From positions 140,736-204,735 of the forward strand of contig CAZEDW010000002.1 of the NCBI GenBank assembly GCA_964510955.1: 64,000 bases of DNA, read 5' to 3'. Source of the stretch: JAFLCM01 sp964510955. GTDB taxonomy: Bacteria; Planctomycetota; Phycisphaerae; Phycisphaerales; UBA1924. The stretch's first letter is position 1, and each line of letters starts with the position of its first letter. Both the position numbers and the translations under genes were made by a program. The notes beneath the pieces were generated by a model, which was not told the origin of the DNA, did not search any database, and was given only the letters and a program-made list of their open reading frames with translations. Positions 50,386-57,460 of this stretch are shown one piece after another.

Positions 50386-50528
50386 CACAACCGCGTGATT
50401 CCGGGCGAGATGGTGCAGCGCGGCGGGTCTTGCTCTCGCCCGCGTTTGAAAGCCATGTACTGACAATTCTCCGCGGTCGGGGTCTCCCCGCTCAATCGCC
50501 GGCCGCGCCGACCACTATCATCCGCCCC

Positions 50529-51719
50529 ATGCAAGGCCTCATCCCCCCCCATTCCGGCACGCTCATCAACCGCCTCCGCACCGGCCCCCAGGCCGACGCC
50601 CTCAAGGCAGAGGCCGGGGGGGCGGCCAAGCTCCGCTCGTTCACGCTGTCGCTCAAGCAGTCGTGCGACCTCGAGATGATCACCATCGGCGCCTTCAGCC
50701 CCCTGCAGGGGTTCATGGGCAGCGCCGACTTCACCCGCGTGTGCAAGGAGATGAAGCTCGCTCAGCCGGGCTCAGACGGCGAGGCGTGGCCTATCCCCAT
50801 CGTGCTTGCCGTGAACAAGGTCGATGCCCCCAAGGTCGGCGAGCGGGTTGCCCTCAAGACTTCGGCGGGCGTCTTGCAGGCCGTGATGACCGTGCAGGAG
50901 GTCTATCCCCACGACAAGAAGCTGATGATCCCCTCGGTCTTCCGCACCGAGGACCCCGCCCACCCCGGCGTCAAGCAGGTGCTTGACGAGGGCGACACCT
51001 GCATCGCCGGCCCCGTCGAGTCGGTCATCGTCTGCCCCGATCCGACCGGCCCGGAAGCCTTCCCCACGCTCCGGCTCACGCCGGCACAGACCCGCGCCGA
51101 GTTCGAGAAGCGTGGCTGGAAAACCGTCGTTGCCTTCCAGACCCGCAACCCCATCCACCGCGCCCACGAGTACGTCTGCAAGTGCGCCCAGGAGATCTGC
51201 GACGGGCTGCTCATCCACCCGCTGGTGGGCGAGACCAAGAAGGGCGACGTCCCCGCCGACGTCCGCATGAAGGCCATCGACGCGCTGGTGAAGAAGTACT
51301 TCAACCCCGGCACGACGATGGTGAGCGTGATGCCCGGCGCGATGCGTTACGCCGGCCCGCGCGAGGCGGTGCTGCACGCCATCATCCGCAAGAACTACGG
51401 CTGCACCCACTTCATCGTCGGGCGCGACCACGCCGGCGTGGGCAACTACTACGGCACCTACGACGCCCAGAAGATCTTCGACGGCATCGACCCCGCGAGC
51501 CTCGTGATCGAGCCGCTCAAGTTCGAGCACACCGGCTACAGCAAGAGCTACGGCGGCATGGTCTCGGGCAAGAGCTACCCCAAGATCGAGGGCGACATCA
51601 TCAACCTCTCGGGCACCGCCGTGCGCGAGATGCTGGGGCGGGGCGAACGCCCGCCGGTGGAGTTCACCCGTCCCGAGGTGGCGGACGTGCTGATCGAGTG
51701 GGCGCGGTCGGCGGGGTGA
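50529..51719 (+). CDS. sat: sulfate adenylyltransferase (ATP sulfurylase, homomeric)
   Basis: A 396-residue enzyme making adenosine 5'-phosphosulfate from sulfate and ATP. A PUA-like N-terminal domain (MQGLIPPHSGTLINRL, TIGAFSPLQGFMG) precedes the catalytic domain with VVAFQTRNPIHRAHEY (the Q-T-R-N-P and H-x-x-H ATP motifs), HPLVGETKKGDVPADVRM, GAMRYAGPREAVLHAII and FIVGRDHAGVG. The length matches the single-subunit bacterial form without an APS-kinase domain. No other sulfate-assimilation gene is in the window. It sits between glycan genes, 143 bases after the acetyltransferase gene. Confidence 0.95.
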   Translation: MQGLIPPHSGTLINRLRTGPQADALKAEAGGAAKLRSFTLSLKQSCDLEMITIGAFSPLQGFMGSADFTRVCKEMKLAQPGSDGEAWPIPIVLAVNKVDAPKVGERVALKTSAGVLQAVMTVQEVYPHDKKLMIPSVFRTEDPAHPGVKQVLDEGDTCIAGPVESVIVCPDPTGPEAFPTLRLTPAQTRAEFEKRGWKTVVAFQTRNPIHRAHEYVCKCAQEICDGLLIHPLVGETKKGDVPADVRMKAIDALVKKYFNPGTTMVSVMPGAMRYAGPREAVLHAIIRKNYGCTHFIVGRDHAGVGNYYGTYDAQKIFDGIDPASLVIEPLKFEHTGYSKSYGGMVSGKSYPKIEGDIINLSGTAVREMLGRGERPPVEFTRPEVADVLIEWARSAG

Positions 51720-51724
51720 ACGGA

Positions 51725-51821
51725 GAAATGGCAAAGCTCAAATGGCAAATAGCAAATGCCGAGCTGGCGATCTCGCGATGGCGTCCTGATTTGCCATTCG
51801 CTATTTGAGCTTTGCCATTTC
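51725..51821. repeat. 97-base AT-rich hairpin repeat (MITE-like)
   Basis: GAAATGGCAAAGCTCAAAT at 51725-51743 is the exact reverse complement of 51803-51821. Pairing continues imperfectly inward (GGCAAATAGC against AGCGAATGGC), giving arms of about 35 bases around a GC-rich loop. Its base composition is much more AT-rich than the surroundings. It fills the gap between sat and the next GT4 gene, ending eight bases before that gene's ATG. It has no coding content and could be a small non-autonomous element or a spread intergenic repeat. Confidence 0.75.
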
Positions 51822-51828
51822 GCATCCC

Positions 51829-53010
51829 ATGCGGATACTCCACTACCTCTCCGAAGTCACCCTGGTCCACGGCGGCGTGGTCCGCAGTGTGCTCGACATC
51901 ACCAAGGGACTGGCGTCAGCGGGTCATGACGTCACGCTCGCCTGCTTCGACGACACCAGCGTGCCGCTCGATTGGCACGGTCGGTCGGCGCTCCGAGCCG
52001 ACCTGCCACGGGCCATCACGCTAGCCTGGCCGGGCCTCCCCAAGCCGATCCGTCGCTTCCGACACCCGGAAGTCGAGGCCATGACACGGGCAATCCGCGC
52101 CTGCGACGTGCTCCACCTGCACGGCCCCTGGGAATCCACCAACCACCAGCTCGCCGCCATCGCCCGGCGCCTCAACAAGCCGTACATCCTCTCGATCCAC
52201 GGCATGATGGACGACTGGTGCATGGCGCAGGGGGCGCTCAAGAAGCGCATCTACGTCGCCGCCCGCGTGCGCGCCATGGCCGCGGGCGCGGCCGCCGTTC
52301 TCTTCACCGCCCAGGGCGAGAAGCAGCAGGTGATGAAGTGGCTCCCCGGCGTCGGCCCTGATCGCGCCCGCGTGCTGCCGCTCTTGTTCGATATGAGCGA
52401 GTTCGACGCGCTCCCCGGCCCCGGCCCCGCCCGCGAGAAGTTCGAGGCCCTCCGGACCGACGGCCCCATCGTGCTGTTCCTCAGCCGCCTGCACCCCAAG
52501 AAGGGTGTCGAGCTGCTCATCGACGCCTGCGCCGTGCTGAAGCGCCAGCAGCAACGGTTCCGCCTGGTCATCGCCGGCAGCGGCGAGCCCGACTACGAGG
52601 CCGCGCTCAAACGCCGCGCCACCGACGCGGGCCTGTCCGACCGCGCCTATTTCCTGGGCATGGTGACGGGCCGTGAAAAGGTGTCGCTGCTCGAAGCCGC
52701 AAGCGTGAGCGTGCTGCCCACCAGCCAGGAGAACTGGGGCTTCGTGATCCTCGAATCCCTCGCGGCGGGCACGCCGGTGGTGACAACCCGGGGGGTCGAC
52801 ATCTGGCCCGAACTCCAAGCCGGCGGCGGGACGACGATCGCCGACGCGACGCCGACTGCCATCGCCCGAGCCGTGGGGGAGATGCTGGACAACGCCGATC
52901 GCACGGCGGCGATGGGGCGGATGGGGCGCGAGTGGGTGCGCGGGTGGCTGGAGCCGGGGGAGGTTCTGGCGGCGTACGGTCGGCTCTACCGGGAGAGCGC
53001 CGGCGCGTGA
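51829..53010 (+). CDS. GT4-type glycosyltransferase (first of a tandem pair)
   Basis: A 393-residue GT-B protein: MRILHYLSEVTLVHGGVVRS, VLHLHGPWESTNHQL, ILSIHGMMDDWCMAQ, then PIVLFLSRLHPKKGVELLI, LVIAGSGEPDYEAALKR, VLPTSQENWGFVILESLAAG and TPVVTTRGVDIWPELQAGG. The E-x7-E-like donor-binding region is intact. It is clearly a sister of the next gene: both share the N-terminal MRILHYLS, G-M-x-D-D-W-C-M-A-Q, PTSQEN and TTRGVDIWPEL. Probably made by tandem duplication and acting on the same glycan in sequence. Confidence 0.9.
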   Translation: MRILHYLSEVTLVHGGVVRSVLDITKGLASAGHDVTLACFDDTSVPLDWHGRSALRADLPRAITLAWPGLPKPIRRFRHPEVEAMTRAIRACDVLHLHGPWESTNHQLAAIARRLNKPYILSIHGMMDDWCMAQGALKKRIYVAARVRAMAAGAAAVLFTAQGEKQQVMKWLPGVGPDRARVLPLLFDMSEFDALPGPGPAREKFEALRTDGPIVLFLSRLHPKKGVELLIDACAVLKRQQQRFRLVIAGSGEPDYEAALKRRATDAGLSDRAYFLGMVTGREKVSLLEAASVSVLPTSQENWGFVILESLAAGTPVVTTRGVDIWPELQAGGGTTIADATPTAIARAVGEMLDNADRTAAMGRMGREWVRGWLEPGEVLAAYGRLYRESAGA

Positions 53011-53052
53011 CGGGCCCGCCTGAAATGGTCGATAATCACACCCGACGTCGCC

Positions 53053-54264
53053 ATGCGCATCCTTCATTATCTCTCCGTCGTCCGCGCCGAAGTCGGTGGG
53101 CCGGCCCGTGCCGTCACCGACCTCTGCGCCGCCTTCGCGCGCCGCGGGCATGACGTGACGCTCGCTACCTCGGATGACACCGACGTTCCCGCCGAGTGGA
53201 AGCACCCGGAAGGGAATAACGCCGGACATGCCCAAGCAGACCTGGGCATGCCACCCGGAGGAATCCCGCGCCTGGTCACGGTCGCGCCGCCGTCGATCCC
53301 CGGTGGCCTCTTCTCACCCGCCCAGTTGAATCCCCTGCGCGAGCTCATCAGGTCCCACGACGCGCTGCACCTGCACGGCGCCTGGGGGCCCTGGAACGTG
53401 CAGCTCGGCGCCGCCGCACGCAAGCTGGGCGTGCCGTACTTCGTCTCCATCCGGGGCATGCTCGACGACTGGTGCATGGCCCAGAAGAGCGCCAAGAAAA
53501 CGCTGTTCCTGAAGCTCGCCGGCACGCGCTACTACGAGCGGGCCGCCAGCGTCCACCTCACCGCCCAGTTCGAGTACGAGCAGGCGAAGAAGTACTTCCC
53601 CCGCGGGCGCGGCACGGTCATCCCCAACCTGCTCGATCTCGAGCCGTTCAAGTCGCTCCCCGGCGAGCCGCTCGCCCGAGCCAAGTTCCCGCACCTGGAC
53701 TCCGGCGAACCGGTCCTGCTGTTCCTCAGCCGCGTCCACGTCAAGAAGGGAATCGAGCACCTGCTCCGCGCGGTGCGGCTGCTGAACGACTCGGGCACGC
53801 CGTGCCGCGCCATCATCGCCGGCAGCGGCGACGAGCCGTACGTTGCCTCGCTCAAGCGGTTGTGCACCGAACTCAAGCTCGACGACCGCGTGGCCTTTGT
53901 CGGCCTCGTCACCGGTGACGACAAGCTGAGCCTGTACCAGGCGTGCGACCTCTTCGTGCTGCCCACCAGCCAGGAGAACTTTGGTTTCGTGTTCGTCGAG
54001 GCCCTCGCCTGCGAGACGCCGTTGGTCACCACCAGGGGCGTGGACATCTGGCCCGAGCTCGAGAGCAGCGGGGCGGCGGTGATCGCCCCCGGAACCCCCG
54101 CGGGCACCGCCGACGCCGTGCGCACCGTGCTCGTCAAGGGCCGCGACGCCCTGAAAGACATGGGTCGCCGCGGGCGTGCCTGGACGTTCGACTGGCTCGA
54201 TCCGGCCAAGGTCGTGGGGCAGTTCGAGGCCATGTACCGCTCGGCCTCGCCCCGGTCTGGCTGA
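53053..54264 (+). CDS. GT4-type glycosyltransferase (second of a tandem pair)
   Basis: A 403-residue GT-B protein: MRILHYLSVVRAEVGGPARA, ALHLHGAWGPWNVQL, FVSIRGMLDDWCMAQ, VLLFLSRVHVKKGIEHLL, AIIAGSGDEPYVASLKR, VLPTSQENFGFVFVEALAC and TPLVTTRGVDIWPELESSG. Sister of the preceding gene, 42 bases away. Near residues 55-70 it carries a stretch (HPEGNNAGHAQADLGMPPGG) absent from its sister, encoded by a short palindrome at 53227-53250. Confidence 0.9.
   Translation: MRILHYLSVVRAEVGGPARAVTDLCAAFARRGHDVTLATSDDTDVPAEWKHPEGNNAGHAQADLGMPPGGIPRLVTVAPPSIPGGLFSPAQLNPLRELIRSHDALHLHGAWGPWNVQLGAAARKLGVPYFVSIRGMLDDWCMAQKSAKKTLFLKLAGTRYYERAASVHLTAQFEYEQAKKYFPRGRGTVIPNLLDLEPFKSLPGEPLARAKFPHLDSGEPVLLFLSRVHVKKGIEHLLRAVRLLNDSGTPCRAIIAGSGDEPYVASLKRLCTELKLDDRVAFVGLVTGDDKLSLYQACDLFVLPTSQENFGFVFVEALACETPLVTTRGVDIWPELESSGAAVIAPGTPAGTADAVRTVLVKGRDALKDMGRRGRAWTFDWLDPAKVVGQFEAMYRSASPRSG
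53227..53256 (+). repeat. REP-like palindrome inside a glycosyltransferase gene
   Basis: CATGCCCA (53227-53234) pairs with TGGGCATG (53243-53250) around an eight-base loop, followed by CCACCC. It lies in frame inside the second GT4 gene and encodes residues missing in the sister gene. The stem-plus-tail layout resembles the intergenic hairpins near 4.7 kb, whose neighbourhood also has a TGCCACCCG string. Confidence 0.5.
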
Positions 54265-54379
54265 CCGTCCCACGCCGGGGGGTTGCCCTCGCCCCCAGCG
54301 GGGTGGACACGGGGTCGTTTGCGGCGGATACTTCTCCCCCGCCGTCAGCCCGGCCCAAAGCCGCACCGCCGACGCCGAC

Positions 54380-54452
54380 GCCACCTTAGCTCAGCTGGTA
54401 GAGCGGAGCTTTCGTAAAGCTCAGGTCGCTGGTTCGAATCCAGTAGGTGGCT
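54380..54452 (+). tRNA. tRNA-Thr (anticodon CGT)
   Basis: A 73-base cloverleaf: acceptor arms GCCACCT and AGGTGGC, D arm around TAGCTCAGCTGGTAGAGC, anticodon stem GAGCT/AGCTC enclosing the seven-base loop TTCGTAA with anticodon CGT, and T arm with GGTTCGAATCC. CCA is not encoded (TTTT follows). CGT reads ACG threonine codons. Confidence 0.95.
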
Positions 54453-54505
54453 TTTTCGGGTCTTTCCGGCGGCTCAGCAACGGGACGTGGAGGATGATCG
54501 CCGGC

Positions 54506-54835
54506 TCACGCCACGGCGTTCAACGCCTCGGTGATTTGACCCTTGGGCACCAGCCCCACGAACTTCTTCTTCAGTTCGCCGCCCTTGAAGATCATGACCG
54601 TTGGGATCGCGTTGACGCTGTACTTCATGCTCACGTCGCGGTGGTGATCGATATTCACCTTCCCCACCTTCACCTTGCCGTCGTACTCGCCGGCCAGTTC
54701 ATCGATCGTTTTGCCCAAAACCCGGCACGGCCCGCACCACTCGGCCCAGAAGTCCACCAGCACCGCGGTCTGCGAATCCAGAACCTCGGCCTTGAAGTTG
54801 GCGTCCGTGAACTCTTTGACATTCGCACCGGCCAT
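54506..54835 (-). CDS. trxA: thioredoxin
   Basis: A 109-residue cytosolic dithiol-disulfide oxidoreductase of normal length. The active site WCGPC follows VLVDFWAEWCGPC, the cis-proline is in NAIPTVMIFKGG, and the C-terminal GLVPKGQITEALNAV completes the fold. The ATG at 54835 has a GAGA-type weak ribosome site. It is convergent with the tRNA-Thr gene. A longer upstream open frame on this strand is not supported. Confidence 0.95.
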   Translation of the reverse strand: MAGANVKEFTDANFKAEVLDSQTAVLVDFWAEWCGPCRVLGKTIDELAGEYDGKVKVGKVNIDHHRDVSMKYSVNAIPTVMIFKGGELKKKFVGLVPKGQITEALNAVA

Positions 54836-55430
54836 GGGTCGTCTCCTTGCGGGCCGTTCGGGGCCCGGTTGATGATTGGATGAATGAGCCGCCGGCCGGG
54901 TCACACCAGGCCGAGCGGGCCCGGATTCTAGGAATGGCCCGCCCCGGCGTTGTGTGCAGACGTGCGGTCGTTCAGATAGACCCCCGCGGGCCACTCGGGC
55001 AATCTGAGAATCAAGACCGCCAAGACCCATGAGCCCTCGCAATACCCTTGGGCCCATCGAATCCTGTTTGGGTAGCGTTAGCTTGCTGGGTTATCAGCCC
55101 ATTTCAATAGGGAACCGAAAGCCCTCCTTGCCGATATACTCTTGCAACGGTCCCCGCGCTTGGCAGGCCATCGCCGAACGCCAGGACCGAACAGGCGAGC
55201 CGTCGTCTTGGAGACTTGGGGCCTTGTAACGCCCCGGAGCTCAGACGGCCAAGCGCACGCCACCTGCCACAGCCATCACCGACTGTCCTGTTTGCTTTGA
55301 CGCGATCCGTGCGCTCGCGTCCGGCGGCTGTGCCCAACGCTCATCCCGACCTCGCCTGCACCCGGCCCGCCGCCCTTCCGATTTCGGGGCTCGCCGGGGA
55401 CAGTCACCGGTCAACCGGTTTACCCCTCCC
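54836..55430. other. 595-base gene-free stretch between trxA and a membrane GT2
   Basis: Short open frames occur on both strands but none has protein-like composition, a ribosome site or a recognisable motif. A TATACT hexamer at 55135-55140 would make a good -10 box on the plus strand, but no matching -35 is seen 16-18 bases upstream. The stretch must hold the promoters of trxA and of the GT2 gene, which are divergent. Confidence 0.4.
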
Positions 55431-56615
55431 ATGGCCTCTTTCGCCCCAGTTCTCGATCTTGCCAAGACACTGACCACCTCGATCAAGCCCCCGCGATCGC
55501 TCGGGTGGCGCCGGACCGCACGCGCTGTGCGTCACGAAGCGCCCGCGACCGAACGCCCCGGGGAAGATCGCGGGGTTTCGCCCCAGGCCCGGCAGCGCGC
55601 CGGCGTGTGCGTGCTCATCCCCGCCTACAACGAGGCCGCCTGCGTCGCCGACACCATCCGCTCGGTCCAGGCTCAATCAGTCCTCCCCGACGAGATCATC
55701 GTCGTTGACGACTGCTCGTCCGACGGCACCGGCGAGGTTGCCCGGGCCTGCGGCGCCCGCGTCATCCGCACCCCCGGCAACACCGGCTCCAAGGCGACGG
55801 CCCTCAATCACGCGCTGCAGTTCGTGAACTGCGACTTCACCCTCGCCATCGACGCCGATACCACGCTGGCGCCCGACGCGGTCGAGGTGCTGATGAAGGC
55901 GATGGACGATCCGAAAGTCGCCGCGGCGTGCGGCTATGTCCTGCCGCGCCACGTCAGCACCATCTGGGAGCGCGGACGCTACATCGAATACCTCTTCGCC
56001 TTCAGCCTCTACAAGCCCATCCAGGACTACTACGACCGCCCCCTGCTCGCATCCGGCTGCTTCAGCGTCTACCGCACCAGCATCCTCAAGGCCAAGGGCG
56101 GCTGGCCGACCCGCACCGTCGCCGAAGACATGGACCTCACCTGGGTCGTCTACATGGACGGCTGGAAGGTGCGCTTCGTGCCCGAGGCGGTGTGCTACCC
56201 CATCGAGCCCCACACTTTTACGTTCCTCTCGCGCCAGCTGCGTCGCTGGAGCTGCGGGTTTGTCCAGACCGTCATGGTGCACTGGCGCGAGATCCTGCAC
56301 GTGCCGTTCCTGCGGACCATCGTGGCCATCGGCATGTGGGACGCCACCCTCGCCAGCCTCGCGTTCCTGCTCGTGCTGCCGCTGCTCTCGATCTTCGTCA
56401 GCCCTCTGTTCCTGCTGGGTTACTTCATCGACCTGCCCGCCGTGCTGGTGCCGGTGATGTGGAAGGCCCACCAGCGCGGCGAGAAGCTCAAGGCCCTCGC
56501 CAGCCTCCCCGGATTCTTCGTCATGCGATTCGTCAACGCCTACTACACCCTCAACGCCGTGTGGCGCGAGTTGATCGTCCGGAAGCGTGTGCATGTGTTC
56601 GAGAAAGGCCATTGA
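55431..56615 (+). CDS. membrane-bound processive GT2 glycosyltransferase (cellulose/hyaluronan-synthase-like)
   Basis: A 394-residue protein. After an N-terminal region comes a GT2 domain with CVLIPAYNEAACVADTI, IIVVDDCSSDGTG, metal-binding DAD (TLAIDADTTLAPD), the catalytic-base motif AEDMDLTW and QLRRWSCGF, the Q-x-x-R-W motif of processive enzymes. Two or three membrane helices follow (WDATLASLAFLLVLPLLSIFV, LFLLGYFIDLPAVLVPVMW). Such enzymes polymerise beta-linked sugars and push the chain across the inner membrane. The small membrane protein gene downstream may encode a partner. ATG at 55431; no clear ribosome site. Confidence 0.88.
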   Translation: MASFAPVLDLAKTLTTSIKPPRSLGWRRTARAVRHEAPATERPGEDRGVSPQARQRAGVCVLIPAYNEAACVADTIRSVQAQSVLPDEIIVVDDCSSDGTGEVARACGARVIRTPGNTGSKATALNHALQFVNCDFTLAIDADTTLAPDAVEVLMKAMDDPKVAAACGYVLPRHVSTIWERGRYIEYLFAFSLYKPIQDYYDRPLLASGCFSVYRTSILKAKGGWPTRTVAEDMDLTWVVYMDGWKVRFVPEAVCYPIEPHTFTFLSRQLRRWSCGFVQTVMVHWREILHVPFLRTIVAIGMWDATLASLAFLLVLPLLSIFVSPLFLLGYFIDLPAVLVPVMWKAHQRGEKLKALASLPGFFVMRFVNAYYTLNAVWRELIVRKRVHVFEKGH

Positions 56616-56622
56616 TCAAGAA

Positions 56623-56662
56623 GGCATGAGACATGAGGCATGAGGCATCAAGGCATGAGTGA
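56623..56662. repeat. short GCATGAG-type tandem repeat
   Basis: Downstream of the GT2 gene the plus strand reads GGCATGAGACATGAGGCATGAGGCATCAAGGCATGAG: four to five imperfect copies of a 7-9-base unit built on GGCATGAG. It is AT-richer than the surroundings and non-coding. It may arise by slippage or be a variant of an intergenic repeat family. Confidence 0.6.
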
Positions 56663-56792
56663 GCCTGGATTCCAACTGTCGCTTCTCGCCTTTTTCTAGT
56701 TTTCTCACCCCGTTCGCTCTGATCTCAACCCAGTCCCCGCTCTGGTTCCTCTCTGTTCCCTCTGCTCCCTCTGAGTTGAAAAAGGACTCCCC

Positions 56793-57194
56793 ATGGTCGT
56801 TGGCGTTCCTGGCACCGGTATCGGCGGTCTGTTCTACCTGCTCATGGCTGCTTCCATGCCCTTTGTTGAGGCGTGGCGCTTCATCTCGCGCGGCGAGGTC
56901 AGCCCCGCGCGCTGGAAGTTCATCGCCGGCCAGGTCGCCCTCATGGGCGCCATCGTCGGTGCGATGACGCTGCAGGCCGTCGCCGCCCGTGAGGTGTTCA
57001 CCTGGTGGGCCGCGCGCACTTCCAGCCACGTGCTGGCCGCCAACCTGCAGCAGCTCGTGAAGCAGCAGACCGGCGCCACCGCCGGCTTCGCCACCTTCGC
57101 GTCGATCACCATGCTCGCGGCGGTGATGCTCGCGGTGCACTTCCTGCGCGTCACCGTCGGGCGCCGCGCCCGGATCGTCCTGATCGCCCGCTAG
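56793..57194 (+). CDS. small membrane protein of unknown function next to the membrane GT2
   Basis: A 133-residue protein with about three hydrophobic segments: GIGGLFYLLMAASMPFV, WKFIAGQVALMGAIVGAMTLQAV and FASITMLAAVMLAVHFL, separated by short polar loops (EAWRFISRGEVSPAR). The last ten residues are basic. A clear AAGGA ribosome site lies six bases before the ATG. No family is recognised. It lies 177 bases after the processive GT2 gene on the same strand and could encode an accessory membrane subunit, but this is only context. Confidence 0.75.
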   Translation: MVVGVPGTGIGGLFYLLMAASMPFVEAWRFISRGEVSPARWKFIAGQVALMGAIVGAMTLQAVAAREVFTWWAARTSSHVLAANLQQLVKQQTGATAGFATFASITMLAAVMLAVHFLRVTVGRRARIVLIAR

Positions 57195-57460
57195 GTCGCG
57201 GCGGGCTGTTCTCAACCAGCATTCTCGACCGCCGGTCCGTCCGTGACGCCGCGATTGTGCCCTTTGCGCAGCGCGATTGAAGCGAAGGGCGTTTGCGGGC
57301 TATTCCCCCCTCGTTCACGTGCCGATACTCCCCCTCGTCGTGGGGCTTATCCCCCTGTTTTGGTTACCGGGCCCGTGTCGCCCCGGCCCATTTTCTCCTC
57401 ACTTCTGTTCGGCGCCGCGCTGCACCATGGTCGCGCCCGCCGTGCGAGGGGCTGGGTCTG

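Noticed and set aside
50402..50442. A 9-bp inverted repeat (CGGGCGAGA/TCTCGCCCG) after the acetyltransferase gene
   Set aside because: A 23-base loop and no T-tract, so it is not a convincing terminator.
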